Positions 35,750 through 44,958 of a stretch of 64,000 bases of DNA are shown piece after piece; position 1 is the first letter of the stretch, and the number at the start of each line of letters is the position of its first letter. Location of the stretch: positions 29,497-93,496 of the forward strand of contig DASYKC010000161.1 in the NCBI GenBank assembly GCA_035995885.1, read 5' to 3'. The notes under the pieces are model-generated. The model was not told where the DNA came from. It made no database searches and saw only the letters and a program-made list of their open reading frames with translations. Made by a program: the position numbers and the translations under genes. This DNA is from Schlegelella_A sp035995885. Its GTDB lineage: Bacteria; Pseudomonadota; Gammaproteobacteria; Burkholderiales; Burkholderiaceae_C.

Positions 35750-36856
35750 ATGAGCGCAGAAGCCTTCCTGCAGATCAAGAACCTCGTCAAGGAGTTCGAC
35801 GGCCACCCCGCCGTCGACAACGTCTCGATCGACATCGCCAAGGGCGAGGTCTTCGCCCTTCTCGGCTCGTCGGGCTGCGGCAAGACGACGCTGCTGCGCA
35901 TGCTCGCGGGCTTCGAGACACCGACCTCGGGAACGATCACGCTCGACGGCCGCGACCTCGCCGGCCTGCCGCCGTACGAGCGGCCGATGAACATGATGTT
36001 CCAGAGCTACGCGCTCTTCCCCCATCTCTCGGCGTTCGACAACATCGCCTTCGGCCTGCGTCGCGACGGCCTGGCGAAGGACGAAGTCCGGGCGCGCGCC
36101 GAGGCGATGCTGAAGCTGGTGCAGCTCGCGCCGTACGCGAAGAGGAAGCCGCACCAGCTCTCGGGCGGCCAGCAGCAGCGCGTCGCCCTGGCGCGCAGCC
36201 TCGCCAAGAAGCCGCAGCTGCTCCTCCTCGACGAGCCGCTCGGCGCGCTCGACAAGAAGCTGCGCGAGGAGACGCAGATCGAGCTCGCCAACATCGTCCA
36301 CGACGTCGGCGTCACCTGCGTGCTGGTCACCCACGACCAGGAAGAGGCGATGACGATGGCGTCGCGAATCGCCGTGATGAGCGAGGGCCGCTTCCTGCAG
36401 GTCGGCGCGCCGGCCGAGATCTACGAGACGCCGGCGACCCGCTTCGTCGCCGACTTCATCGGCAACGTCAATTTGATGGACGGCACGCTGGTCGAGGACG
36501 AGGCCGATCACGTCGTCGTCGACTGCGGCGACATCCGCCACCGCGTCGGCCACGGCATCACCGGGACGCGCGGCATGGCGGTGACGGTGGCGCTTCGGCC
36601 GGAGAAGATCCGCATCCGGCGCGACGCATTGACTTCGCCGCCCACGACCGAGCCCGCCGTCAACCGCGCCCACGGCAAGATCAAGGAGATCGCCTACTTC
36701 GGCAGCTTCACCGTCTATCACCTGCAGATGGCGAGCGGGCGCGTCCTCAAGATCAGCCAGAGCAACGTCGAGCGCCAGCCCGGCGCGCCGCTGACCTGGG
36801 GCGATGCGGCGTGGGCGACCTGGACCGATCTTTCCCAGGTGGTGCTGACGCAATGA
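35750..36856 (+). CDS. potG: Polyamine-type ABC transporter ATP-binding protein (PotA/PotG)
   Basis: This 368-residue ATPase starts at ATG 35750; a GTG two codons upstream is possible. Walker A GSSGCGKTTLLRML near residue 40, signature LSGGQQQRVALARSL near 136 and Walker B LLLLDEPLGALDKKLR are intact, and a TOBE-type C-terminal domain follows (VALRPEKIRIRR near 280). Family resemblance is to putrescine/spermidine importers. The following permease gene overlaps its stop by ATGA. With the two permeases it makes a complete inner-membrane complex, but no substrate-binding protein gene is adjacent. Confidence 0.92.
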   Translation: MSAEAFLQIKNLVKEFDGHPAVDNVSIDIAKGEVFALLGSSGCGKTTLLRMLAGFETPTSGTITLDGRDLAGLPPYERPMNMMFQSYALFPHLSAFDNIAFGLRRDGLAKDEVRARAEAMLKLVQLAPYAKRKPHQLSGGQQQRVALARSLAKKPQLLLLDEPLGALDKKLREETQIELANIVHDVGVTCVLVTHDQEEAMTMASRIAVMSEGRFLQVGAPAEIYETPATRFVADFIGNVNLMDGTLVEDEADHVVVDCGDIRHRVGHGITGTRGMAVTVALRPEKIRIRRDALTSPPTTEPAVNRAHGKIKEIAYFGSFTVYHLQMASGRVLKISQSNVERQPGAPLTWGDAAWATWTDLSQVVLTQ

Positions 36857-37767
36857 AGGTCGGCTCACGACGCGGCCGCTTCGCCGCCGTCGCGGTTCCG
36901 TACGCGTGGCTGCTCGTCTTCTTCCTGCTGCCGTTCCTCGTCGTCGCCAAGATCAGCGTCTCCGAGATGGAGACGACAACGATCAAGGACATCGTCACCT
37001 GGAAGGACGGCGCGATCTCGTTCGGCATCTCGTTCGTCAACTACCTGCGCCTGGTGCAGGACGACCTCTACCTTCGCACCTACCTCTCGAGCCTCGCCTA
37101 CGCGGCAGCGACGACCGTCCTCTGCCTGGCGATCGGCTACCCGTTCGCCTACTTCATGGCGCGTGCGCGTCGATCGATCCAGCCGGCGCTCCTGATGCTC
37201 GTCATGCTGCCGTTCTGGACCTCGTTCCTGCTCCGGGTCTACGCCTGGAAGGCGCTCCTCACCGAGCACGGCCTCGTCGCCGACGCGATCGAGAACCTCG
37301 GCCTCGACCGCGTGCTCGCCGCGGCCCATCTCATCCCCGGGCCCGGGCAGCTGATGAACACGCCGTTCTCTCTCGTCCTCGGCATGACCTACACCTACCT
37401 GCCGTTCATGATCCTGCCGCTCTACGCCAACCTCGCCAAGATGGACCTGCGTTTGCTCGAGGCCGCCGCCGACCTCGGCGCGAGCGCCTGGACGGCGTTC
37501 TGGAAGGTCACCGTGCCGCTCTCGCGCGCCGGCATCGTCGCCGGCGCGATGCTCGTCTTCATCCCCTGCATCGGCGAGTACGTCATCCCCGAGCTGCTCG
37601 GCGGGCCGCAGACGCAGATGATCGGCCGCACGCTCTGGGACGAGTTCTTCAGCAACAACGACTGGCCGATGGCCTGCGCCGTCGCCGTGACGATGGTGCT
37701 GCTCGTCATCGTTCCGCTCGCCGTCTTCAGCCGCTACCAGGCCGAGGCGGTGCAACGCGCCGCCTGA
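36853..37767 (+). CDS. potH: Polyamine-type ABC transporter permease (PotB/PotH)
   Basis: This permease has 304 residues with about six transmembrane helices. The ATG overlaps the ATPase stop, so synthesis is coupled. The EAA loop is LLEAAADLGASAWTAFWKVTVPLS near residue 200, the usual PotB/PotH form. TYLPFMILPLYANL and CIGEYVIPELLGG near residue 240 are also characteristic. It pairs with the PotI-type permease encoded three bases downstream. Confidence 0.93.
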   Translation: MKVGSRRGRFAAVAVPYAWLLVFFLLPFLVVAKISVSEMETTTIKDIVTWKDGAISFGISFVNYLRLVQDDLYLRTYLSSLAYAAATTVLCLAIGYPFAYFMARARRSIQPALLMLVMLPFWTSFLLRVYAWKALLTEHGLVADAIENLGLDRVLAAAHLIPGPGQLMNTPFSLVLGMTYTYLPFMILPLYANLAKMDLRLLEAAADLGASAWTAFWKVTVPLSRAGIVAGAMLVFIPCIGEYVIPELLGGPQTQMIGRTLWDEFFSNNDWPMACAVAVTMVLLVIVPLAVFSRYQAEAVQRAA

Positions 37768-37770
37768 CGC

Positions 37771-38637
37771 ATGCGAAGCCGCGCCGTCGACCGCTGGTTC
37801 GCGCGCGCCTGGCTCGCGCTCGGCTACGCCTTCCTGTACCTGCCGATCGTCGCCCTCGTCGTCTACTCGTTCAACGACTCGCCGGTCGCCAACGTCTGGC
37901 GCGGCTTCACGCTGCGCTGGTACGCCGCCCTCGCCTCCGACCGCGAGCTGCTCGCCGGCCTCGCGCTCTCGCTCAAGGTCGCGTTCGCGACGGCGTGTGC
38001 GTCGATCGTCCTCGGCACCCTCGCCGCATTCGCGCTGGTGCGCTATCGGCGCTTCTTCGGCAGCACGCTCTTCGCCGGCATGGTCGCGGCGCCGCTGGTC
38101 ATGCCCGAGGTGATCATCGGCCTGTCGCTGCTGCTCATGCTGGTCTCGCTGCACCGCGCCAGCGAGGCGGCGTTCGGCGTCGGCTTTCCCGATCGCGGCA
38201 TGCTGACGATCTGGCTCGGCCACGTCCTGCTCGGCATGGCCTACGCGACCGTCGTCGTCCGCGCCCGCCTGCTGACGCTGAACCCGCAGCTCGAGGAGGC
38301 CGCGCTCGATCTCGGCGCCCGGCCGTGGCAGGTGTTCTGGCTGGTGACGCTGCCGATGATCGGCCAGGCATTGCTGTCGGCGTTCCTGCTCACCTTCACG
38401 CTCTCGCTCGACGACGTCGTGCTGTCGGCGTTCCTCTCGGGGCCGGGCGCGACGACGATGCCGCTGGTCATCTTCTCGCGCGCCCGCCTCGGCCTCAACC
38501 CGAGCGTCAACGCGGTGGCGACGATCATCATCGCCGTCGTCGCCATCGGCGTCGTTGTCGCCAGCTTCGTGATCGCCCGCAACGAGCGTCGGCGCGCGCT
38601 CGACGCCGCCGCCGCGCAACGCCCGAGGACCGCATGA
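37771..38637 (+). CDS. potI: Polyamine-type ABC transporter permease (PotC/PotI)
   Basis: This second permease subunit has 288 residues and about six transmembrane helices. It opens with YLPIVALVVYSFNDSP, a PotC/PotI hallmark. The EAA loop is EEAALDLGARPWQVFWLVTLPM near residue 175, followed by LDDVVLSAFLSGPG. It forms the channel with the PotH-type subunit. Its stop overlaps the start of an EamA transporter gene (ATGA), tying that gene to the same mRNA. Confidence 0.93.
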   Translation: MRSRAVDRWFARAWLALGYAFLYLPIVALVVYSFNDSPVANVWRGFTLRWYAALASDRELLAGLALSLKVAFATACASIVLGTLAAFALVRYRRFFGSTLFAGMVAAPLVMPEVIIGLSLLLMLVSLHRASEAAFGVGFPDRGMLTIWLGHVLLGMAYATVVVRARLLTLNPQLEEAALDLGARPWQVFWLVTLPMIGQALLSAFLLTFTLSLDDVVLSAFLSGPGATTMPLVIFSRARLGLNPSVNAVATIIIAVVAIGVVVASFVIARNERRRALDAAAAQRPRTA

Positions 38638-39539
38638 CGACATCGCCGGCGCGCACCGCGCTCGCCTACCTCTGCCTCGCCGCGGCGATGGCGATCGTCG
38701 GCGCCTACGTCGGCTTCTCGAAGGCGCTGGTCATCGTCTTTCCGATCTTCCTCCTGGCCGGCATGCGCTTCGCGATCGCCGCGGTCGCGATGGCGCCGTG
38801 GCTGCGCCGCCCGCCCGGCGAGACCGTGCTCGACGCGCGCACCCATCGCCTGCTCTTCCTCGAGTCGTTCTTCGGCAACTTCCTGTTCTCGATCTGCATG
38901 CTGTTCGGCATCCGCCAGAGCACGGCGCTCGCCGCCGGCGTGATCATGGCGGCGCTGCCGGCGGTCGTCGCCCTGCTCTCGTGGTCGCTGCTGAAGGAGC
39001 GCGTTGGCGTCCGTGTCGGCGCCGGCATCGCCTGTGCGATCGCCGGCATCGCCCTGGTCGCGTTCGGGCGCGACGCCGAGGGCGAACTGGCGAACGGCTC
39101 GCTCGTCGGCGTGGCGCTCCTCGTCGGCGCCGTCACCTGCGAGGCGCTCTACGTCGTCATCGGCAAGAAGCTGTCGGCGTCGCTCGGGCCGAAGCGGATC
39201 AGCGCCCTCATCAACCTCTGGGGCCTGGTGCTGGTCGCGCCGTTCGCGCTCTGGCAGCTGCGCGGCTTCTCGCCGTCGTTCATCCCCGAGTCGTCGTGGT
39301 GGCTGCTGCTCGCCTACTCGATCGCCGCGAGCGTCGTCACGGTCTGGCTGTGGATGACGGGCCTGAAGCACGTGCCGGCCTCGTCTGCAGGCATCTTCAC
39401 GGTCTTCCTGCCGATGACCGCGGCCGCGGTCGGCGCCTTCTTCTACGGCGAAGAGTTCACGAGGTCGCAAGCGGCCGCGTTCGCGCTGGCGCTGGCGGGC
39501 GTGGTCCTGGCGGCGTGGCCGGCGCGGCGTCCGCCGTGA
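38634..39539 (+). CDS. EamA/DMT-family transporter
   Basis: This membrane protein has 301 residues with about ten hydrophobic helices in two EamA repeats (the second begins near residue 150). Family features include SFFGNFLFSICMLFGIRQSTALAAGVIMAALPAVVALLS and, in the second half, LKHVPASSAGIFTVFLPMTAAAVGAFFYGEEFT. Proteins of this family export amino acids, nucleosides or other metabolites. Translation is coupled to potI, so a role in releasing a product of amine metabolism is possible. The last 83 bases overlap the 3' end of the opposite-strand dusA gene. Confidence 0.9.
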   Translation: MTTSPARTALAYLCLAAAMAIVGAYVGFSKALVIVFPIFLLAGMRFAIAAVAMAPWLRRPPGETVLDARTHRLLFLESFFGNFLFSICMLFGIRQSTALAAGVIMAALPAVVALLSWSLLKERVGVRVGAGIACAIAGIALVAFGRDAEGELANGSLVGVALLVGAVTCEALYVVIGKKLSASLGPKRISALINLWGLVLVAPFALWQLRGFSPSFIPESSWWLLLAYSIAASVVTVWLWMTGLKHVPASSAGIFTVFLPMTAAAVGAFFYGEEFTRSQAAAFALALAGVVLAAWPARRPP

Positions 39540-40521
39540 GTGCGCCGAGGAGCGCCTGACGCGCGAGCCGCGACACCGTCGCCGGCGCCTCGCCCTTGAG
39601 GCGCGAATCCGACCAGACCTGGCGCCAGCGCCGCGCGCCGGCCTGGCCGTTGCGCAGGCCGAGGATGTGACGCGACGCGTGCGACCACGGCTCGCCGCGC
39701 GCGACCAGCCGCTCCATGTAGCCGACCATCGCCGCCTCGACCGCGTCGCGCGTCGTGGCCGCGGCCGGCGCGGCGAAGAAGCGCGCGTCCCAGTCGACGA
39801 GGTCCCACGGCTGGTGGTAGGCGGCGCGGCCAACCATGACGCCGTCGGCGCTCGCCAGGTGCGCGTCGATCTCGTCGGCGCTGCGAACGCCGCCGTTGAG
39901 GACGAAGGTGAGCGCCGGGAAATCCTTCTTCAGCGCGGCGACGACCTCGTGGCGCAGCGGCGGCAGCTCGCGGTTTTCCTTCGGGCTGATGCCGTGCAGC
40001 CAGGCGTTGCGGGCGTGGACGATGAACACCTGGCAACCGCCCTCGGCGACGGTACCGACGAAGTCGCGAACGAAGGCGTAGCTCTCGATGCGATCGATGC
40101 CGATCCGGTGCTTGACGGTGACCGGGATCGCGACTGCGTCGCGCATCGCCCGCACGCACGCGGCGACGAGCGCCGGCTCGGCCATCAGGCAGGCGCCGAA
40201 CGCGCCGCGCTGGACGCGCTCGCTCGGGCAGCCGCAGTTGAGGTTGATCTCGGCGTAGCCCCAGCGCTCGCCGAGGCGGGCGCTGGCGGCGAGGTCGGCG
40301 GGGTCGCTGCCGCCGAGCTGCAGCGCCAGCGCCTGCTCGACCGGATCGAAATCGAGATGGCGGGCGACGTCGCCGTGCAGCAGCGCGCCGGTCGTCACCA
40401 TCTCGGTGTAGAGGCGCGTCCGCGTCGTCAGCAGGCGATGGAAGTACCGGCAATGGCGGTCGGTCCAGTCCATCATCGGCGCGACCGAGAGGCGCCAGGC
40501 GGGGAGGTCGAAGTGATTCAC
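39457..40521 (-). CDS. dusA: tRNA-dihydrouridine synthase A
   Basis: DusA reduces uridine 20/20a in the tRNA D-loop with FMN and NADPH. The protein has 354 residues from a GTG at 40521; this start gives the family opening (HFDLPAWRLSVAPMMDWTDRHCR). The catalytic cysteine is in NLNCGCPSERV near residue 98. VTVKHRIGID near 140 and FVLNGGVRSADEI near 215 match the FMN-binding barrel. The C-terminal 26 residues are Pro/Ala-rich and lie beyond the usual end, in the part that overlaps the EamA gene. No clear ribosome-binding site precedes the GTG. Confidence 0.94.
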   Translation of the reverse strand: MNHFDLPAWRLSVAPMMDWTDRHCRYFHRLLTTRTRLYTEMVTTGALLHGDVARHLDFDPVEQALALQLGGSDPADLAASARLGERWGYAEINLNCGCPSERVQRGAFGACLMAEPALVAACVRAMRDAVAIPVTVKHRIGIDRIESYAFVRDFVGTVAEGGCQVFIVHARNAWLHGISPKENRELPPLRHEVVAALKKDFPALTFVLNGGVRSADEIDAHLASADGVMVGRAAYHQPWDLVDWDARFFAAPAAATTRDAVEAAMVGYMERLVARGEPWSHASRHILGLRNGQAGARRWRQVWSDSRLKGEAPATVSRLARQALLGALTADAAPATPPGPRPPAPARTRPLATS

Positions 40522-40576
40522 GGCGGGTCGAAGGATGCAGGCGGATCCTAAGGGAGCGCTACAGTCGAGCCTCGAC

Positions 40577-41227
40577 ATGAAGCGCAACGCCATGAGCCGC
40601 GCACTCGCATGCGCCCTCCTCGGCGCCGCCTTCGGTGGCGCCGCCGCCCAGACTCCGGCCACGCCGCGGATCTACACCTGCGTCGATGCGCAGGGCAGGA
40701 AGCACGTCTCGCAGACGCCGGTCCCCGAGTGCGCCGACCGCGATCTGCTCCAGCGCAACTCCGACGGCTCGATTCGCGGCCTCGTCCGCAAGCCGCTCAC
40801 CGAAAAGGAACGCGAGGTCGAGGAGGCCCGCGTCCGGACTGCCGAGGCGGCGTGCCGCGACCGCAAGATCGAGGAGCGCGCCGACCGCAACCTGGTCAAG
40901 CGCTACCCGAATCGCGCCCGCCACGACCTGGCCCGCCAGGAGGCGCTCAACGACATCGCCAAGGCGATGCGGATCTCGGAGGCGCGAATCGAGCTGCTCC
41001 TGCGCGACAAGAAGAAGCTCGACGAGGAGCGCGAGTTCTACCCCCAGGGGAACCTTCCGCTCAAGCTGAGGATGGACATCGACCGGAACGATTCCGCCCT
41101 CGCCGCCCAAGACAAGCTGGTCGCGCAGCAGAAGAACGAGCTGCAGCGGATCAACGCCCGCTTCGACGACGAGCTCGCCCACCTGCAGACGCTCTGGCGC
41201 GCGCCGCCGGCGCTGCTGAGCTGCTGA
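40577..41227 (+). CDS. Exported DUF4124-like protein with coiled coil
   Basis: This 216-residue protein starts at ATG 40577; an ATG at 40592 would also leave a signal peptide (MSRALACALLGAAFGGAAAQ). The first 45 mature residues (RIYTCVDAQGRKHVSQTPVPEC) resemble the small DUF4124 domain, in which two cysteines may pair. The rest is a long, highly charged helix with heptad character (residues about 75-200). It should act in the periplasm. No function is known. It converges with the DUF1631 gene, with 16 bases between them. Confidence 0.82.
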   Translation: MKRNAMSRALACALLGAAFGGAAAQTPATPRIYTCVDAQGRKHVSQTPVPECADRDLLQRNSDGSIRGLVRKPLTEKEREVEEARVRTAEAACRDRKIEERADRNLVKRYPNRARHDLARQEALNDIAKAMRISEARIELLLRDKKKLDEEREFYPQGNLPLKLRMDIDRNDSALAAQDKLVAQQKNELQRINARFDDELAHLQTLWRAPPALLSC

Positions 41228-41243
41228 TCGGCGCGAACGAGGC

Positions 41244-43874
41244 TCAGACCGGCGCGCGGCCGATCGTCGCGAGCTGCTGACGCGCACGCTGGGTCGCGCG
41301 ATCGATCAGGAACGCGTTCTCGAAGGCGCGCATGCGGCCGGCGGCGCAGAGGCGGCCGAGCGTTCGCGCCGTCATCGAGATCGTCTCGCGGCCCTTGGCG
41401 CCGTGCGAGAAGAGAAAGAGGCTGCGCGCCGGGCTCATGTAGGTGAGGCGCACCTTCTGCCACTGGTCCTTCAGGTTGAGCTGGTAGGAAAAGCCGAGCT
41501 GGAGGTGGTCGCGCAGCTGCGGGCCGGGGGCGAGCTCGGGCGATTCGGCGGCCTCCTCCTTGGCGGCGACCCCGGCGTCCGCAGGCGGGGCGATGGCGTC
41601 GGCGGCCGAAAGCGTCGGCAACGGCGCCTCGCCGCCGTCCCCGCCGGCGGCGGGCGGCACGGTGGCCGCCGGCGCAGGCGCCGTCTCGGGCGCGCTCGGT
41701 TGCTGCGCCGGCGAGACGTCGCGCGACCAGTCGACCTGGTTCTCGGAGACGAGGCCGATCGCGAGCTCTTCCTCGATCGAGAAGCGCTGCTCGAGCGGCG
41801 CGGCCTCCGCCGGCCCCGGCGCCAGCTCGCCGGCGGCCTCTTCGGCGCTCGGCAAGGGCGTCTTGAACGCCGTCTCGAGATGGCGGACCAACATGTTGTG
41901 GTCGAGCTCGCTGCGCGCCGTGCCCTTGAGCGAGCCGGCATGCTGGGTCACCAGCTGGCCGAAGAACTCGTCCTGCGCCGCCTGCGGCCAGTCGACGAAT
42001 TTCATGCCCTGCGTCAGCTCGGCCATCAGCGCCGGGAGGCCGGCGACGAACTGCTTGCGCTCGTCGAGCGAACGCTTCGGCTGGATGCTCCGCACGAGAT
42101 CGGCACCGGCGCGACGCAGCCGCCCCGGATAGGCGGCGTCGGCGCCGTCGCGGCGCGATGCGACGACGATCGCCTGACCCCAGACGCCGCCGAGGAAATC
42201 GCGCAGGAACGCCGGCAGCGCGAGCGGCTCGAGGGCGGCGCGCAGCTGCTGGCTGAAGCGCTGCTGGATGCGCCATTCGAGCTCCTTGCCGCGCAGCGTC
42301 GCCGCCGCCGCGCTTTCGCGGATCTCGGCGTGGGTCTGCTCGGCGACGAAGCGCTCGAGCTCGAGCAGCTTGGCGTCGTAGAGGTCGAGCTGGTCGAAGT
42401 CACCGTCGACGATCTCCTTGACCAGGCCGCTGATGCGCTCGAGCAGCTCCTTCGCCGGGCCGCTGTCGAAGCTGTCGAAGGCGCAGGCGAGCGAGGCGAT
42501 GCGATTGATGAAGCGGCGCACCGGATGGCGCCGCGACGAGAAGAAGCTGCCGTCGGTGAGCGCCGCGCGCAGCACCGGCAGCTGCAGGCGCGCGATCTGG
42601 CGCGCCATCTGCGGCGGCACGCGCGTATCCGACAGGATCTGGTCGAACAGGCTGCTGACGACCTCGATCACGAGGTGATCGAGCTTGCCGCGCGACGCCT
42701 GCAGCAGCTCGGCGCGATGGGCGCGGATCAGGTTGGCCGCCATCAGGCCGGTCAATCCGCTCGACGGCGGCTGGGTGTACGAGACGCCGAGCGGGACGCC
42801 GCTGCGCGTCGTCGGCGCGAAGTCGTCGCCGCCCTGCCCCGTGTAACCGCCGTAGCCGGTATCGCGCGGCAGCGCGTCGAACTCACCCTGGTAGGTGGCG
42901 CCGCCGTTGAGGCGGCGCAGCAGATTCATGAGCTCGGCATCGGCCTCGACGGCGGCCGGCGCGCGCGCCGCGCCGGGCACGGCGAACGAGCCCGGCATGC
43001 CGCCGCGGATCAGGCGGTCGAGGAGCGCCGCCGAGCTTTCCGGATCGATGCCGGCGGCGGGCGCATCGGCGTTGGCGAAGCGGCCGACCATCGACTGCTC
43101 CCAGCTGCGCAGCGGCTCGCCCGGCGCCGCGCCCATGCGGCCCTGCCACGACATCTCCCAGGCCTTGCGCGCCTCGTCGAAGGCCGCGCCGGCGCCGGGC
43201 GCGCGCGCCGCCGGACGGGCCGAGAACTCGTCGGCCGGGCGCATCGCCAGGTCGGTCGGCTTCAGACCGCGCTGCTTGAGGCCGGCGACGATCTCGAGGT
43301 AGCACGCCGGCATGGCGTTGGCCATCGCCTGGCCGAGCTCGCGGCCGAAGATCTTCTGCGTGTCGGGCTCGTCGGTGATCTTCTCGATTGCCTTGTGCAG
43401 CGCCGAGCCGAGGATGGCGCCGCGCAGCGGGTTCTTCTGCGGATCGGCCCAGCCGTGGCGCAGCATCGTGCTCATGTAGCCGTCGAGCTCGCGCAGCTCG
43501 GCCTCGCTGCGATGCGCGATCAGCTGGCCGATGCGCTCGAACGAGATCTTCTCCTCGATCTGGCCTTCGTCGACGAGGCTGATCGACTGCCAGTCGGTCT
43601 CGCCGCCGGCGGCGCGATTCTCGCTGCGCGCGGCGATGTCTTCGCCGATGCGCTCGCGCAGCGCAGTCGCGAACGATGTCAGGAAGAGCTCGCGGCTTTC
43701 GAGGATGTGGATCTGCGCGAAGGCGAGCTGGCCGCGCTCGCGATAGGTGCCGGCCGACTTCATCAGCACGAGCAGGCTGTTGGCGACCTCGACGACGGCG
43801 CTGTCGGCGGTCGCGCGGATCCGGTCCTGGGCGGCGGCGAGGACGGCGTTGACGGACGGATCGCTCAGACTCAT
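41244..43874 (-). CDS. Large DUF1631 family protein
   Basis: This 876-residue cytoplasmic protein has no signal peptide or membrane helix. It matches the betaproteobacterial DUF1631 family: N-terminal helices with ESRELFLTSFATALRERIGEDI and LVDEGQIEEKISFERIGQLIAHRSEAEL, then a central region with DTRVPPQMARQIARLQLPVLRAAL and RHPVRRFINRIASL. An Ala/Pro/Glu-rich linker lies at about residues 695-775. The C-terminal segment of about 90 residues (LQLGFSYQLNLKDQWQKVRLTYMSP and SLFLFSHGAKGRETISMT) has a PilZ-like beta-barrel look, a weak comparison. The function is unknown; some databases label such proteins thymidine phosphorylase without biochemical support. Confidence 0.85.
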   Translation of the reverse strand: MSLSDPSVNAVLAAAQDRIRATADSAVVEVANSLLVLMKSAGTYRERGQLAFAQIHILESRELFLTSFATALRERIGEDIAARSENRAAGGETDWQSISLVDEGQIEEKISFERIGQLIAHRSEAELRELDGYMSTMLRHGWADPQKNPLRGAILGSALHKAIEKITDEPDTQKIFGRELGQAMANAMPACYLEIVAGLKQRGLKPTDLAMRPADEFSARPAARAPGAGAAFDEARKAWEMSWQGRMGAAPGEPLRSWEQSMVGRFANADAPAAGIDPESSAALLDRLIRGGMPGSFAVPGAARAPAAVEADAELMNLLRRLNGGATYQGEFDALPRDTGYGGYTGQGGDDFAPTTRSGVPLGVSYTQPPSSGLTGLMAANLIRAHRAELLQASRGKLDHLVIEVVSSLFDQILSDTRVPPQMARQIARLQLPVLRAALTDGSFFSSRRHPVRRFINRIASLACAFDSFDSGPAKELLERISGLVKEIVDGDFDQLDLYDAKLLELERFVAEQTHAEIRESAAAATLRGKELEWRIQQRFSQQLRAALEPLALPAFLRDFLGGVWGQAIVVASRRDGADAAYPGRLRRAGADLVRSIQPKRSLDERKQFVAGLPALMAELTQGMKFVDWPQAAQDEFFGQLVTQHAGSLKGTARSELDHNMLVRHLETAFKTPLPSAEEAAGELAPGPAEAAPLEQRFSIEEELAIGLVSENQVDWSRDVSPAQQPSAPETAPAPAATVPPAAGGDGGEAPLPTLSAADAIAPPADAGVAAKEEAAESPELAPGPQLRDHLQLGFSYQLNLKDQWQKVRLTYMSPARSLFLFSHGAKGRETISMTARTLGRLCAAGRMRAFENAFLIDRATQRARQQLATIGRAPV

Positions 43875-44062
43875 GGAAGAAGCATTCAGACGAGGCCGGG
43901 CGCCGCCCGGCGGCGCAGGCCGATCAGGTCTGAAAGTATCGTCCCTAACCGGCGGGCCCCGAGGCGCCCGGCAGGTCGGATGTCACGGCCTCGCGGCCAC
44001 GCAGCGTGACCGTCGGCGCAGCGGCGACAGGCGGCGGCGCGCGGCGGTCCGCAGGGGGTGGC

Positions 44063-44944
44063 TCAGGCGCGCCCCGCCGCCGCGACGATGCCGTCGACGA
44101 AGCGCGGCCAGAGCGGTGCCGGCAGGTCGTGGCCCATGCCGTCGACGAGGTCGATCTGGGCGCCGGCGATCTTCGCCTTGAGGTCGTGGCCGGCGGCGAC
44201 CGGGACCAGCGGGTCGGCCCGGCCATGGATGATCCGCGTCGGCATCCGGATCGACGCCAGGACCGGCGAGCGATCGCCGTCGGCGGCGATCGCGACCATC
44301 TGCCGCGCCGTCCCGGCCGGTCGGTACGAGCGCCGCACCGAGGTCGTGAAGCGATCGCGCAGATAGTCGGGCGCGGACGGATACGCCGGGCTGCCGATAA
44401 GCGCGTAGAGCCGGACGTAGTGCTCGACGATGCCGTCGATGGTCTGCGACGTCGGCCGCGAGATCATCGCGCTGCGCACCTTGAGCGTCGGTCCGGGCAG
44501 GCGGCGCGCGCCGCTCGAGGTCATCATCAGCGTCAGGCTCCTGACGCGCTGCGGCGCGCTCACCGCCATGCGCTGCGCGATCATCCCGCCCATCGAGGCG
44601 CCGCAGACGTGCGCCGAGTCGATGCCGAGCGCGTCGAGGATTCCCACTGCGTCGGCAGCCATGTCGACGAGCGTGTACGGGCTCTTGACGCGAAAGCCGA
44701 GCGCGTAGCGGAGCGAGTCGAGCGCCAGGTTGGGAACGCCGCCCTGATCGAAGCCCTGGCTGAGGCCGATGTCGCGGTTGTCGAAGCGGATGACGCGAAA
44801 GCCGCGGCCGACGAGCAGAGCGACCAGGTCCTCGTGCCAGCCGAGGAGCTGCATGCCGAGACCCATGACGAGGAGGAGCGGCTCGCCCTGTGGCGAGCCG
44901 TGGTCCTCCACTTCGAGGCGAACGCCGTTGGCGGTGAGCTGCAT
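44063..44944 (-). CDS. Alpha/beta hydrolase
   Basis: This 293-residue enzyme has the alpha/beta hydrolase fold. The nucleophile elbow GASMGG lies near residue 115. An acid in HGRADPLVP near residue 248 and histidine in DGMGHDLP near 274 complete the triad. NRDIGLSQG near residue 55 and the cap region resemble esterases related to aclacinomycin methylesterase and similar lipases. The substrate is unknown. The gene follows another hydrolase gene by 14 bases, so the two form a pair that may act on the same polymer or lipid. Confidence 0.88.
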   Translation of the reverse strand: MQLTANGVRLEVEDHGSPQGEPLLLVMGLGMQLLGWHEDLVALLVGRGFRVIRFDNRDIGLSQGFDQGGVPNLALDSLRYALGFRVKSPYTLVDMAADAVGILDALGIDSAHVCGASMGGMIAQRMAVSAPQRVRSLTLMMTSSGARRLPGPTLKVRSAMISRPTSQTIDGIVEHYVRLYALIGSPAYPSAPDYLRDRFTTSVRRSYRPAGTARQMVAIAADGDRSPVLASIRMPTRIIHGRADPLVPVAAGHDLKAKIAGAQIDLVDGMGHDLPAPLWPRFVDGIVAAAGRA

Positions 44945-44958
44945 GCGACGGCGGTCGC

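Noticed and set aside
41403..44009. Plus-strand open frame of about 870 codons opposite the DUF1631 gene
   Set aside because: Low-complexity Arg/Ala/Leu sequence complementary to a gene with normal protein composition.
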